DNA from: Apostichopus japonicus
Taxonomy: Eukaryota; Echinodermata; Holothuroidea; Aspidochirotida; Stichopodidae
Reading direction: 5' to 3'
DNA length: 64,000 nt
NCBI RefSeq assembly: GCF_037975245.1
Contig: NC_092583.1
Span: 17,880,764 to 17,944,763, forward strand
A program made the translations under genes and the position numbers. The notes under the pieces are model-generated. The model made no database searches, was not told the DNA's origin, and was given only the letters and a program-made list of their open reading frames with translations. Below are positions 34,801 to 45,723 of the stretch, piece after piece. Within the stretch, counting starts at the first letter, position 1, and the number at the start of each line of letters is the position of its first letter.

Positions 34801-37302
34801 GAAGAGTAAAGTCTAATCTTCAAATTAGTTTTGAAATTGCTTTCACTTTCAAAATGACAAATAATTTCAAAAAGAAAATTAGTTTTGGGAAATATATGCA
34901 GGTACCGTTAACTATGATTCTCACAAACTTGTATCATCATGAGGAGGAGGGGGAGCTTGTTGGGATATAGGTAGTCCTGTGGGATATTGGTAGGTACAAT
35001 GTGAGTCCCCTGAAAGTAACTTCCAGTTAGATATAATTCCTTATGGTACATGAAGACTAGATGTACAGTATAACGATACATATACAGTTTTAACAATCTG
35101 ATTTGTATGAGTGTAGTATTCTGGCTATATTTTCATTTCCATTCTCTTCTCCACAGTTTGCAGAAATGCAGTGCACTATTTGCACATACAGTATATATGT
35201 AACTGTGAGCTTTGTATTTAATAGATCAATGGTACATGTATGCTAGCAATGACCCAGGCACAGTCCACTCAAAGTTAGCTTTAATCTAAATCAGTTTGAG
35301 GCTTCTGCAAGTAATATTTCATGTTCAATATTTTATCATTGTAACTGTCATTTTGGTTTAGGGATGTCTTTCTCCCTCCCAGTCATTTATCATTCATTGT
35401 GGATGCTTGGCATTGTTCAAGGGCTCAGCGTAACAAGATTAAAGTCACAGATCGAATTCCTGCCTTGGTAGTTTATGGATCTGAACTTCTGAGTTGATTG
35501 CATTGCTTCCCAAGTATATGCCTGTCCTCAGTGATCTGTGTCACCTAGCCAAGATGCCTTCTTCCATAATCTACCCATCCCTCCTCTCTAATGTCTAATC
35601 CCTCTCGCCTCTTCCATTTCCCTCCTCTAAGCCACCCGTCCTCTAAGCCACCCCCTCCTCTCTGCCATCCCCCTTCCCTCTGGGTACAGTTGTTGACTCC
35701 AAACTTGGTCTTGTGATGTTTTATTGGATTGCAGTGATGCAGTTATTGCATAGAGAATTGTTTGGAGTATGTGAGGCATAGACAGTCCATCTCATATGGT
35801 ACAAGCTTTCAGTGTGTTTTCCTCAGTTTTGTGGTAGGAGTGACTACATACCATAGAAGATTCTTAATGAGAAGCATTGCATATTGTAAACATGATATAG
35901 GCAGAAATAGAAAGCGAAGAGGGAGCTTGAGACATTTCTTTCCCTCTGCCATTTGAGATATAACTACTGTATGTACTGTTCTTCAAGGTAGTAAACCTGT
36001 ATTAGATATGTAACACACAGTAATCTTGCCAAGAAAATGACCTTCCACAGAATGTGACGGGAAGACCATTCTGCTGTTTGAGGTGACATTTTGCTAGGTC
36101 ATGATTAGTCTCTTACTCACTGAAGGGTATTGAAATGAGTCTTGAGCAGATGATTAAGCAATAAAGATACTACTAACGCAGGGATGCTGTCTGCATCCTC
36201 TTAGATACTACCGCAGGGATGCTGTCTTCATCCTCTTAGCTGCTGCCGCTGCTGCATCAGAGCATACAACTCTTTAAAGCTTAACGATGACAAATTTCAA
36301 GGAATATCGTAAAGGTGGTGACGTAATTCAGTTTATTCTGTGGAATGCCACGTGGTATTTAGAAACTTGACAGAGAACTTGATAGGAATAACTTCACGCG
36401 GTTAATGAGTAAAATCATGGTTCATCTTTGAAGAGATGATAAGTTGCTGCAACCTCTGGTTTTTCATGGAAGTTCAGCAGGGTGATATTTCATGCTGTTT
36501 GCATATTGGTATTGAGCACTTTCAGGGGTAAGTTGGGCCCCATCAGCAGAAAATTGGTGGTGGTGAATTAAGCTTAATGCTTTCTGTTATGAGCAGCAAG
36601 TCAACTTAGGACACTGTGGGGTTTCCAGGGGATGACGCAGATGTTGAACTGTGAAATGCAGCTATACAGATGAAAACACAGGGGGTATATGTGGAACTAT
36701 GATAGCAGAGTTATGTAGTCATTTGTACACATAACATTGGCAGCAGATAAGCTTAATTGCAAATTATTATGCAGTTGTTGTTAAGGGTTATTGTATACCT
36801 TTTCAAGTTACAGATAGCTTGTCAGCAACCCAGCATCTAGAGTATTGAGCCCTGGTGCAGCTGAGAATCCAGGGGTAACAAAAGAGGTTTTTGTCTTGGA
36901 TAGAGTTCAAAGTGTGGTACAGTGTAAGGGTGAATTATTTAAGTCTCTTTTGTAGAACTGGAAGAGAGGTTAGGTGATCATTGATTTAATTCACAAGCAT
37001 ATTGAATTTGGTGATTTTGAATGGAATTGTTCATCCTCAATCTCACCGTGTTTGAATTCCAATTAACATATTAAAACCTTGATGGCTTGATCTATTCAAC
37101 TTGTCAACTTTTCGCTGGGAATAACTGAAAACAGTCAAGTTTTCGTTGTGAATAACTAAACACAGTTTGGATAAATTTCAGCGATCCAGTTTGATTGTAC
37201 ATGAAATGAGCATAAACAATTGTACTGAAGTAAAAAAAGGACAGCAAATTTACTGTACTGATTGTGTCCACACACATACAGAAATAGAATGACAGACCTT
37301 AA
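34801..37302. other. No gene recognised
   Basis: Non-coding, with a pyrimidine-rich stretch at 35580-35690 and a two-copy 36-bp duplication at about 36173-36240 (GCAGGGATGCTGTCT, CATCCTCTTAG). Confidence 0.5.
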
Positions 37303-37495
37303 AAGGAGCATATTGTGTTTAAGTATCACTCCAAAGTGATGCCTGCATACCATTGTAATCCTTACGCTACTCCAAACATGTACCAAACATATTTTGGGCG
37401 AAAAAGTCTGGAATCTAACAACATTTAGCAAAAATGATAAACAGTGTCATCAGCAAAATGGCTAAATTATTCAACAATAAGCCATTCCTATCAAC
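37303..37495 (+). repeat. Dispersed repeat, copy 2
   Basis: Second copy of the interspersed repeat at 6431-6590, with a short insertion after the shared TATCACTCC block. Confidence 0.7.
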
Positions 37496-37608
37496 GATCT
37501 CTCTATTTCATATGCATTTCATGGGGTTGCCCCAATACTGAGCAATACCTGAGGAATTTCTGGATTACTGACTGTCCCATATATTGTACCAGTGTGTGTA
37601 CAAATACA

Positions 37609-37693
37609 TATAGTGCTGATAGTCAACTCATTCTTTTGTAGTCAATTAATGGCATAGCTCTTCTCGCTGTTACTGCGATTACATTTACGGTTA
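37609..37693 (+). mobile_element. Solo left end of the 43.9-kb hAT-like element
   Basis: Starts TAGTGCTGATAGTCAACTC and continues TTTTGTAGTC, GCATAGCTCTTCTCG and TTACTGCGATTAC. This matches the first about 85 bp of the element at 43937 with scattered substitutions. No matching right end was found downstream, so it appears truncated. Confidence 0.7.
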
Positions 37694-37713
37694 CATCAGT
37701 AGTAGGGAGGACC

Positions 37714-37925
37714 CCAGATCACACCCGGGTAATCCCAATTTGGGATGCACGAAGATTCGCATATTAGATGTACCTGCCAAAGATCGCACCCGTGCAATCC
37801 CAACTTGTGATGTACCCCCAATAAGATGTAGCCACTATGATTGCAGCCGGGCAATCTTACTTTTAAACGTACCCAGAATCCCTATAACTTAGATGTAGCC
37901 ACTATGATCGCTGGATCGTGAAAGA
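37714..37925 (+). repeat. Diverged tandem repeat, roughly 75 bp
   Basis: Three degenerate units share an AGATCRCACCCGGGYAATCCC-like block and an AGATGTA(CC/GCC) block. Copies are too diverged to set an exact period. Confidence 0.5.
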
Positions 37926-38017
37926 TATATCCGAATTGCTTAAGACAAAATCAAAAATCAAATGAAACTGTTAGCAAACTGCTTATCCACTAGAGAGCCT
38001 GTGTAAGAGAATGTGTA

Positions 38018-38207
38018 AAAGTAAGTTGGCCTGACGTTTTGATCCTAGCAGGATCTTCTTCAACGGCTAAATGACAAGTAACAGTAACAGAAGGGGCAAA
38101 AACATGAACAGAATATCTACAGGGTAATGAGCATGGTGATTGGTGAACACAATTAGATATAGATGTAAGGGGATAAGTCCCTTGTCTACTAATCCCCTTA
38201 CATCTAT
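38018..38207 (-). mobile_element. Palindrome-rich retroelement remnant with hammerhead-like motif
   Basis: On the minus strand, TTGAAGAAGATCCTGCTAGG runs into ATCAAAACGTCAGGCC: a short stem flanked by TGAAGAAG and AAAACGTC. This is the layout of minimal hammerhead-like motifs described in Penelope-like elements, here lacking the canonical CTGATGA and GAAA. On the plus strand 38159-38174 and 38192-38207 form a perfect 16-bp inverted repeat (ATAGATGTAAGGGGAT). No RT remains. Confidence 0.35.
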
Positions 38208-40071
38208 CTCTTTGTGCGGAATAGAATACTGCTACGGATTTACATTTGTCTTGAGCGTTGTAGATACGTCAAATAGTTGATGATGGTGAATTTATTGTAC
38301 AGAAAGCTTTACCTGTTGTTGAGTATGCTTTACAGAAAAATGAATGGCAATGGCTTTTATCAGCTCCTAATTTTAAAGATAAACTAGATATATTATACAT
38401 TGCAGTTCAAAGAGATGGTTCGCCAACACACATAATACTGTGTATGTATCTTATAATTGAAGTACAAGTACAAAGAATCGATTGAATGCATCCGGTTATA
38501 AAGGCTGGTTTCCGGCCATTGTGCCCTTACACGGTGGTTACTGCAACTAGATGAGTGGGGGAACAAAGGATTTGTGGAGTGACTGTAAGCGTGAATCTTT
38601 TCTTTTTCTAGGCTATTTTGTTGCCCTACAAAAATACACGGAGAGAGAAAGAGAGAGAATAGAAATCTTACCCAATCGTAGCTGACGATGTCATCTAGTA
38701 GAAAAGCTTTCTCTTGTTGCAATTTACTTTCATATTGCAAAAAGGACAGTAAATAGGAGAAACCAAAGTCAACAAATGATGGATGGAAGCTTTAACTTTC
38801 TTTTTTCTAGTATTTGCAATTCAAATCTTGGTTTTTCGGTTTTCTTTAAATAAAATATAGTACTGAAATTCTGTCGGCAAAAACCGGTTTGGCTCTAAAA
38901 CTGGTTTCCCGTGCAAGCTTAGGTAACATACTCTTCCTTTCAAATCGACAATTCTGGTCCAATCTTGTCATTTTCTACACGAATTTTCTGAAGCTAACAT
39001 GTCCCTGAATTCATGATAGCATCACCAGTATCAACTACTTGATATAAATATTCAGTTCAATGTCATTTTACAAGTTTCTGAGTGTGGTATACTTGTTAGA
39101 CAACGTCATGACATAAGATTTACAAGCGTGCATGGAGCATTGTTAAATTTATGACAAAATTTGTATAAAAGTTTTCAATTAATGCCTTTTTTAATGTTAG
39201 ATGATGAAAGCATTCAAAGTTAGTGTAAACTTAAACAGATGGTCCTGTCGTATATCTAATTTTCTTCATCATTGTGTATACTAATGAAGGAATCCCTCAC
39301 ATTAATCATGGCATGGGTCTCTAGTTAATAGCAAAACCATTAAATTCTAGGAAATTTTATACACTGTTAGTGAATTACAATATCAACAAATGTCTAAACT
39401 TGTTTGTATCCAATTAAGTCCTCAAAATGTGAACTTCCGTCTGTTAGGGAACCTTCAAAGGAAGTTGGAGAGATGAAGCTTCTGTGGTATATTTTCTCAT
39501 TTAAAAGGATAGCAGCGTAGAGACCAAAGAGCCACAAATGTAAATTAGATCTGACGAGAATTCTTCACTCTGGATCACTTTCCTGCATTTTTCTGTAATT
39601 TCTTTGAATTTTTGCCATGTTTTGTTGGATGCTATCAGATGTCACAATTTGATATCACTCTTCCTATAAACAGTGGAAGTACTACAAACACAAACCAACC
39701 ATGCTCATTCGGTATCAGATAATATTTAGATCCTCCTTCAAGCCTAAGATATTGCCCTGCACAGACCTTTGTTTATGTCTGGGTGAAATGTGACCTCAAT
39801 TATAGGATCTCATTTTCACATTTTCACAAGGAAACTTTCTTTATTGGTATTCTTTGATCAAGATTTCAGGTGGAGTCTGTATTGGGGTTCTTTGTTCTTG
39901 AAATATTAGGGATGCTCATTGAATGCTTAATCCCATAGTAGAACAGAAAACTCAGTGGAATTGTTGGAAATTATCCTAGGCTATTGGAAAAAGTTGAAAG
40001 TGGTTTGAATGCAACTTTCTGTTGAAACCAATGTGATGTGTAGTAAAACCCAATTGTGTTGATATTACATC
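38208..40071. other. No gene recognised
   Basis: AT-rich non-coding sequence; open frames are short and lack motifs. Confidence 0.5.
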
Positions 40072-40081
40072 TTCTGTATAT

Positions 40082-40144
<63 letters not shown>

Positions 40145-40188
40145 ATATACATGTACATCTACATATACATATACATACATATACATAC

Positions 40189-40256
<68 letters not shown>
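40072..40256. repeat. (TA)n microsatellite with TACATA core
   Basis: Two long TA runs flank a central ATGTATA/ACATAC segment. It gives long Tyr/Ile frames in all directions that are not genes. The hammerhead-bearing SINE copy B starts a few bases downstream. Confidence 0.97.
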
Positions 40257-40259
<3 letters not shown>

Positions 40260-40267
40260 ATGATTGG

Positions 40268-40332
40268 ACAAAAGGTCCGGGGTTTGATTCCTACCTTTAC
40301 CTGATGAGTCCCAAAAGGTGGAAACTAGTCAA
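40268..40332 (+). mobile_element. 5'-truncated tRNA-like SINE with hammerhead core (copy B)
   Basis: Begins inside the tRNA-like head (AAGGTCCGGGG) with B box GGTTTGATTCC, then CTGATGA (40301-40307), stem II GTCC/loop CAAAA/GGTG, GAAAC (40321-40325) and TAGTC. In a hammerhead, GAAAC...GTC would place the cleavage site after the C at 40330. The 3' side of stem II reads GGTG where GGAC would pair with GTCC, so this copy is damaged in stem II. The A-box half is missing, replaced by the TA microsatellite. Confidence 0.6.
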
Positions 40333-40567
40333 GAAGTGAAATTTTTCTGGTGTGTTGATCTTTATTAATTTATTACATATCTGTCATAACACTTACTACA
40401 CATTCATTTCTTATTTACGGCTTGGCTTACCTATAAAAAGTGGTAATTCTGTGTAAATTGACAGATTCAAAATACCAGGGGTGCACTCTGTATGGTCATA
40501 ACACTTTGGTAAAAACGTCCTCATTGACAGTTATGCAAAGCCAGTTTCTACCAATCACACACCAGTA

Positions 40568-40670
40568 GAACCACTGTAGTCGAGTAGTACGCACTTCGGT
40601 CTGTAACACAAGCTCCAGGGTTCGATTCCTATACCTTCGCCTGATGAATCCCAAAAGGACGAAATGTATA
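40568..40670 (+). mobile_element. tRNA-like SINE with hammerhead core (copy C)
   Basis: The tRNA-like head has an A-box-like TAGTCGAGTAG (40577-40587) and a perfect B box GGTTCGATTCC (40619-40629), at tRNA spacing, so an RNA polymerase III internal promoter is plausible. It is followed by CTGATGA (40641-40647), stem II ATCC/loop CAAAA/GGAC, then GAAA (40661-40664). Only the first stem II base differs from a paired core (A for G opposite C). Directly after, ATGT and ACAT (about 40685) could form a short stem III. Copies of tRNA-promoted, hammerhead-bearing SINE-like repeats are known in schistosomes. Confidence 0.65.
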
Positions 40671-40994
40671 TATAAATGTTAAACATTGGAATGACTTGAG
40701 TGAAAGGAAAGATTGAGTGTAAAGTTTCGCAGGATTCATCTTCTTGGCTTACATAGATCCTTCCTCGTAGGGTCTCACTTTTCAACTTGTGGTTTAATGA
40801 CCACAAGTTAATACCACAACTGTAAATTGTTATGTGGTAAGAACTAGTGTTTACAAGGGTCAAAAATCGGGAACCGGGTACCAAGAGCCTTTACCCGTCG
40901 GGTATCCGGGTACCTGGAAAAAAATTGTTTACCCTCGTGTATCGCGATTTCAAGAAATTACATATTGGATGCTATAATAAATGAATTATATTTA

Positions 40995-41163
40995 GGGGAT
41001 AAATACGAAGGGAACCGGTCTTAAATTTGATTTGAGACCGATGATGACGTCATCGAGGAGGCTGAGCGGACCGAGGCGATAGCCGAGGTCCGCTGCCCTT
41101 CTCGATGACGTCATCAGAGGTCTCAAATCAAATTTAAGACCGGGTACCCTCGTTTTTATCCCC
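40995..41163. mobile_element. Foldback MITE, 169 bp, with CRE palindromes
   Basis: Begins GGGGATAAATACGAAGGGAA and ends with its approximate complement ATCCCC. The arms (about 70 bp) contain CGGTCTTAAATTTGATTTG and GATGACGTCATC in each half, around a short GC-rich centre. Each arm therefore carries a full TGACGTCA, the CREB/ATF site. The element lies about 400 bp downstream of the stop of the ORF at 41572. No clear target duplication. Confidence 0.8.
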
Positions 41164-41571
41164 ATTCATAAATGACCCTCACAAATGTTAGAAAACGGCA
41201 TTTTTTCGCAAATTTTTGCTGATCTGTATTTAATTCTCCTAATGCCTCCCTTGATCTTTTTCCAGAATGACGTAATAGTAACCTCATTGTAAAACAGCAT
41301 TTTCTTCCGACGAACATTAAGAGTGAAAAAAATACGAATGAAGCAGTGTCGTTTGGTCTTAAATTTTTGTACTTTTATCCATTCAAACACTAAAAAATGG
41401 AGGCAAATGCAAATTAAATAAGTACAGATGAACAAATTTCTAAAGATAACATTGTAAAACGTTTTTTTGACCTATCAGGTCAAATTGCGCAATAAACAGA
41501 TGCTGAGTTGTGTGTGTTCTGGAAAGTCCGTAAACACTACAACACAGTTAGGATAGCAACGTTGCTTGTTG

Positions 41572-41946
41572 CTAACAATCTTTTGAGTAGAACTCGTCTA
41601 TCCCTGGTCGGTACATGAACCGTTCAAATAAACGTTTACTGGACCTGAGAATGAGCAGTTTTTGAAGAGGTTCTGAGCTCCATTGTTCGACAGGTGTTCT
41701 TGTAGTAACCGCAGTGTTATTGCGAGTCTGAAAGATCGTTAGGCCTAGTCCCTGGTCAGTAATGTCATTACTGCTAGTAGTAGTAGTGCTAACGTTATTG
41801 TTAGGCTTAGCAACAAGGTTTCTACTGTTACTAGTGTCAACATTGGACGCTTTACGCTTCGGTTCTTCGTTGAAGCACCTCGATAAGGGTGCTGACATTG
41901 ACTCTAGCCCAAAATTAAGCTCAAAATTAATCCCTAAGTCATTCAT
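41572..41946 (-). CDS. Putative nested gene, 124-aa protein, possibly ciliary
   Basis: An ATG-initiated single frame (MNDLGINFELNFGLES start) ending in a natural stop. The centre (about residues 38-90) is Ser/Thr/Asn-rich and probably disordered. The C-terminal 40 residues are denser, with PLQKLLILRSSKRLFERF and then YRPGIDEFYSKDC, which looks like a conserved tail. No family was recognised. Support comes from context: about 200 bp upstream on the same strand is a cluster of RFX X-box, CRE and CCAAT sites. Codon texture with CpG differs from the AT-rich flanks. It lies within the putative intron of the 24-kb gene on the opposite strand. Ciliary role is inference from the X-box only; a retrocopy or chance frame is possible. 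Confidence 0.45.
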   Translation of the reverse strand: MNDLGINFELNFGLESMSAPLSRCFNEEPKRKASNVDTSNSRNLVAKPNNNVSTTTTSSNDITDQGLGLTIFQTRNNTAVTTRTPVEQWSSEPLQKLLILRSSKRLFERFMYRPGIDEFYSKDC

Positions 41947-42154
41947 ATTACTCGAAGTATTTAGCTGGATGATTTAAGAAGTACGTACAGTGTGTATTGA
42001 GACTCTGTGTGTGTGAAAACATATACAGTACTACTGCTGTAACTGATTGAAAGTAGGCTATATATACTGTACAGTGTTCTTTGCAATTTGGAAAATTTCT
42101 TTGCCCATAAACATATTTGATATACTCATGGCATGTCTTCATTTCTTTTAATTA

Positions 42155-42265
42155 TGACGTCATGATTGCCACGGCAACAAACCAGTGTTTGTCAAACATT
42201 TCGATCCTGAAGCAATTCTCCTCTCTATACACTCGACCAGTCTCGAATCGCATTGGAGACTGGTC
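42155..42265 (-). promoter_or_regulatory. X-box/CRE/CCAAT promoter cluster
   Basis: TGACGTCA (CRE) lies at 42155-42162. ATTGCCACGGCAAC at 42165-42178 reads on the minus strand as GTTGCCGTGGCAAT, one close step from the RFX X-box consensus GTTRCCATGGCAAC. ATTGG (a CCAAT box on the minus strand) is at about 42252. A 10-bp inverted repeat GACCAGTCTC (42235-42244 and 42256-42265) closes the cluster. Spacing and order suit a promoter firing leftward into the ORF at 41946. RFX X-boxes near starts are a hallmark of ciliary genes. Confidence 0.55.
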
Positions 42266-43755
42266 CAGTATACAGAAAGTTTGTTTAGGCATTTATGAAT
42301 CTCCATTGAAAATGTTTTCATGTTCAAATACATAGGTGTAAGATAAGTTATAAAACCTTCCTCAATAATTTCTGTATGCTGTTTCTTTCAATAACTTGTA
42401 AATAACTTCATAAAATTAACATCACTACTAACATTGCACTGCAGCCACTGCTAATGTTTGCCCTCTCCACCTAATTGGATCAGACCATATAGCATTTTAG
42501 CCACGAGATTGTGCAATTCGCGTAAGTTGATCGCATTTGGAATAAAAGTTTTGTAAAAAGCCACTTGCAATTATTATTTTTTAGTTATCCTGTCTATAAT
42601 CTATTAGTAACATCTCGTAAACTTCCTTGTCAGTCTTTCCTTCTATGAAATAAACGAATGAATAAATATTACTTGTGAGAATTCTTTCAATTTCTTCCAC
42701 ATGGTAGCCTAACACCACACTAAGTCAATGGGGTAATATAGCCTAACCATCTGTTTATTAGCTGAAATTGTGGCTCAGTTATAAGATACCATGGAATACT
42801 TTCATTATTGCTGTTATCTTCGACCACATGGTTGCCTAACACCACACTAAGTCGATGGGAAAATCTTGCCTTACCATCGTACAAATCACAAAGTACAGAT
42901 CTAGCACTGAATAAGATTTCAGGGAGAAAGCTAAAGCTCAGGTTATTAAATTTTTATCTAACTGTTGTAGATTGAGACCAACAACTGAAAGATTAATGAA
43001 TGAATGTACTTCACTGTCCCACGACTGTAGTTAACATCAACACTACTACATGGATGTTCTATAGTGTGTCATCCGCAGAATAAAATGGCTTTATATAATA
43101 TTTCATTTTCTGCTGTCGGTTTAAACAACAGAATGAGCATTCATAATGTTCTATTGTAATAGTGTATGTGGCTAATTTGGAAAGCTTTCACTGCAATATG
43201 CCAGATGGTTTTATCATTAAATTTTGATAACTGTGGGAGAGGTGAATTAGTTTTTGTGTGAAACGTCCATAACAAATTTATGGCAACTGCCAATGGCCCA
43301 TAACTGAATGATAAGCAGAGGTAAAGCTGTTGGAAAGAATTTAAGGAAAAAAAATGCATTACTGACAAAAATTGTATAAATGTTTTTATCTCACAAGGTT
43401 ACAGTTTATAAAACTTTTGATGATAGTTTATGGTTCTGCATGAATTGTAACTCAATAAAGGTGACTTTGACAGTCAGCTGATATGAAAATGATCTGTTGA
43501 ACATATGTATTTTAAGAGCTGCAGTAAAAATAATTATGGACTAGCATAAAGAGGAGGGTACTGAGTAAAACATGTGCATTTTGCCTCTAGCAAGAATATC
43601 AAATTTAAGGTACAAGTATTAAAACCAGAAAAGTGTTAGATTTTATGATTAAATACCTGTGACCTATGAACACATGCGGCAAAGGAGTTCTTGGAATGTT
43701 TTGATATAAACAAAACTATTGGGAATACAAATTTTCAGACACAACCTGAGTGGAT
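42266..43755. other. No gene recognised
   Basis: AT-rich. A short dispersed duplication (ACCACACTAAGTCRATGGG) occurs at 42713 and 42840. No exon supported. Confidence 0.45.
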
Positions 43756-43938
43756 AGATACTTCCTAAGGCACTACCTTGGAGGGGAAATATTATGAAGT
43801 ATACACCTCTGCACTAAGATACTTCCTAAGGCACTACCTTGGAGGGGAAATATTATGAAGTATACACCTCTGCACTAAGATACTTCCTAAGGCACTACCT
43901 TGGAGGGGAAATATTATGAAGTATACACCTCTGCACTA
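43756..43938 (+). repeat. Perfect tandem repeat, 61 bp x 3
   Basis: Three identical 61-bp units starting AGATACTTCCTAAGGCACTA. Perfect identity means recent expansion. The third unit ends in the target duplication of the hAT-like element that follows. Confidence 0.97.
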
Positions 43939-44845
43939 GTGCTGATAGTCGACTCTTCTTTTGTAGTCGAATAATCGCATAGCTCTTCTCGTGATTACTG
44001 CGATTACTTGGTTACAGTTATGATGTCATCACTGTCATTTTTACATTGCAGAAATACATTCAAAACAAATCTTTCCACATGGTGCACTATCTTCATTTGT
44101 TCTTTCGTGTCTTAACGTGTGGTGTCTAAATCATGTTAAAACATCTACCAAACAAATACTGTGAACAACTTTCAATCTATAACATTTCTTAAAATCGTTC
44201 ATAGTTAATAAAAAACTTTTGAATGAATCTACGAGGCTACTACAACAGACTAGCAATAATAGAAGCAAATGTGCAAACAATGAATAGATGTAACACCTTG
44301 TAGCGGTGTGATGATTAGAAGGACGTTCTAGGCTAGGCTCTAGTCTAGCGCAAAGGCAGGCACATTGAAATTAAACTACACCGCAATCGACACACTGACA
44401 TCCGATAAATGTGTTCCAGGCCAGTAATGTAGTAATTGTAAACATATTTGAAGAATTGACAAATAATTGGCAATAATGAAAGATTTATAACCTACGAATT
44501 TGTGATTATGTGCAATGATCAAACATTGCTAGGACTGATTGTTGCACTGCAGGACAATCGTATTACTGACAAGTAAACCATGAATCTAACCGGAGTAGGT
44601 GCTTGCCAATTTTTAACACAGCACAGTGCTAGTGTAGCTTTGTGAGAACCTGTATTTTTGCGATATTTGCTGACAAACTGCTTTAGTGTTGTGTTTGATA
44701 GGTTAGGCCATTATTCAAAAGCAGTTTATGTGTAGGGCTAGTTTGTAGTAAAGTAATAGCAACTTAGGTTTTGAGCTCGATTAATCAAACTTCCAAAGTG
44801 TAATCGCAACTACTGGCGATTAATCAATTACGACTATTAGCACTA
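43937..44845. mobile_element. hAT-like non-autonomous transposon, 909 bp, 8-bp TSD
   Basis: Identical 8-mers CTCTGCAC flank the element (43929-43936 and 44846-44853). The left end reads TAGTGCTGATAGTCG and the complement of the right end TAGTGCTAATAGTCG, 14 of 15 matching. Both ends continue with TAATCGC/GCGATTA words. An 8-bp duplication with TAGTG-type ends fits the hAT superfamily. No transposase remains. The left end recurs alone at 37609. Confidence 0.88.
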
Positions 44846-44853
44846 CTCTGCAC

Positions 44854-45579
44854 ACATATTTAATGTAGAGTATGCCAAATATCAGTGTCAGTAAGACTCA
44901 TGTTTGACCTCAGTCTCTTCAGTACTAACTCTGATTCTTGGTGTGGAACAGGAATCGACTAAAAGATGTTTGAAATTCTGAATTAATGAGTTTTAATCTG
45001 GAGATACTGTACCTTGTGGTTTAAAGGAATATGACTGTAGGTGAAGAGTTTACTTTGGTATGTTGTACACTGCTTAATACCATTGCTGTCTGAATGTATT
45101 TATATCCCTGTTAGTTTAAAAATGATAAATGACTTTGAGTGTTTCATTAATCAAAGTAAGTGGGCCAAACAGAATAATAAGGTCAGCTACTCAGAAGTAG
45201 CACAGAACTTGATAAGAAAAGAAAAAGAGTTAAACAGATGTTAGAGACCTCAAATAAAATGCCTTAGAAGCATTACAATCATATGAATGACAAATGGTAT
45301 TGGTGCCATTCATGGATGCTCTCATGTTTGTATTTAAGTCTAAACACAAGTTAACATTTGAGTTATTAGAATATATATACAAATTGACTTTAGACCAAGG
45401 AAATTATGGTCTTGGAAATTAACATGAAGGTCAGAGCTTTCAGGTTTTACTTTCCTATATCTGCAGCATGGTCATGGTACTGAAACCTCCTTCAGCTAGC
45501 ATATGTGGTAGCCCCCCTCAGTAATAAACATTAAACTGTTGTTTATCATTTGTTTTTTTCCCCCTTTAATGTTCATTAG
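44854..45579. other. No gene recognised
   Basis: AT-rich non-coding DNA with only a GTG-initiated chance frame. Confidence 0.45.
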
Positions 45580-45723
45580 CCTAAAACCTCACTTGCCATT
45601 AACTGCTTTGAATAATATTATGTTTGTGTATGGGTTTCTTCAGTGGGATGTTATAGAAGCTTCTGGATTCATACACACTTCCTCCTGTGAGGGTATCAGC
45701 CCTGGAGTGACAGTCAAACATAG
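45580..45723 (+). CDS. Weak candidate exon of the signal-peptide gene
   Basis: A long pyrimidine tract (TTGTTTTTTTCCCCC and on to TTCATTAG) precedes 144 nt open in one frame, ending at CATAG followed by GTAACA. The exon is phase 2 to phase 2, compatible with the phase-2 end of the 29796 candidate. The peptide includes FLQWDVIEASGFIHTSSCEG and PGVTVKH. No family recognised; the frame agreement has a one-in-three chance of being accidental. Confidence 0.22.

Noticed and set aside
39971-40339. Long Tyr/Ile-rich open frames
   Set aside because: Translation of the (TA)n microsatellite.
45041-45244. 67-codon plus frame with a charged C-terminus
   Set aside because: Starts at GTG, with no acceptor, donor or recognisable motif.
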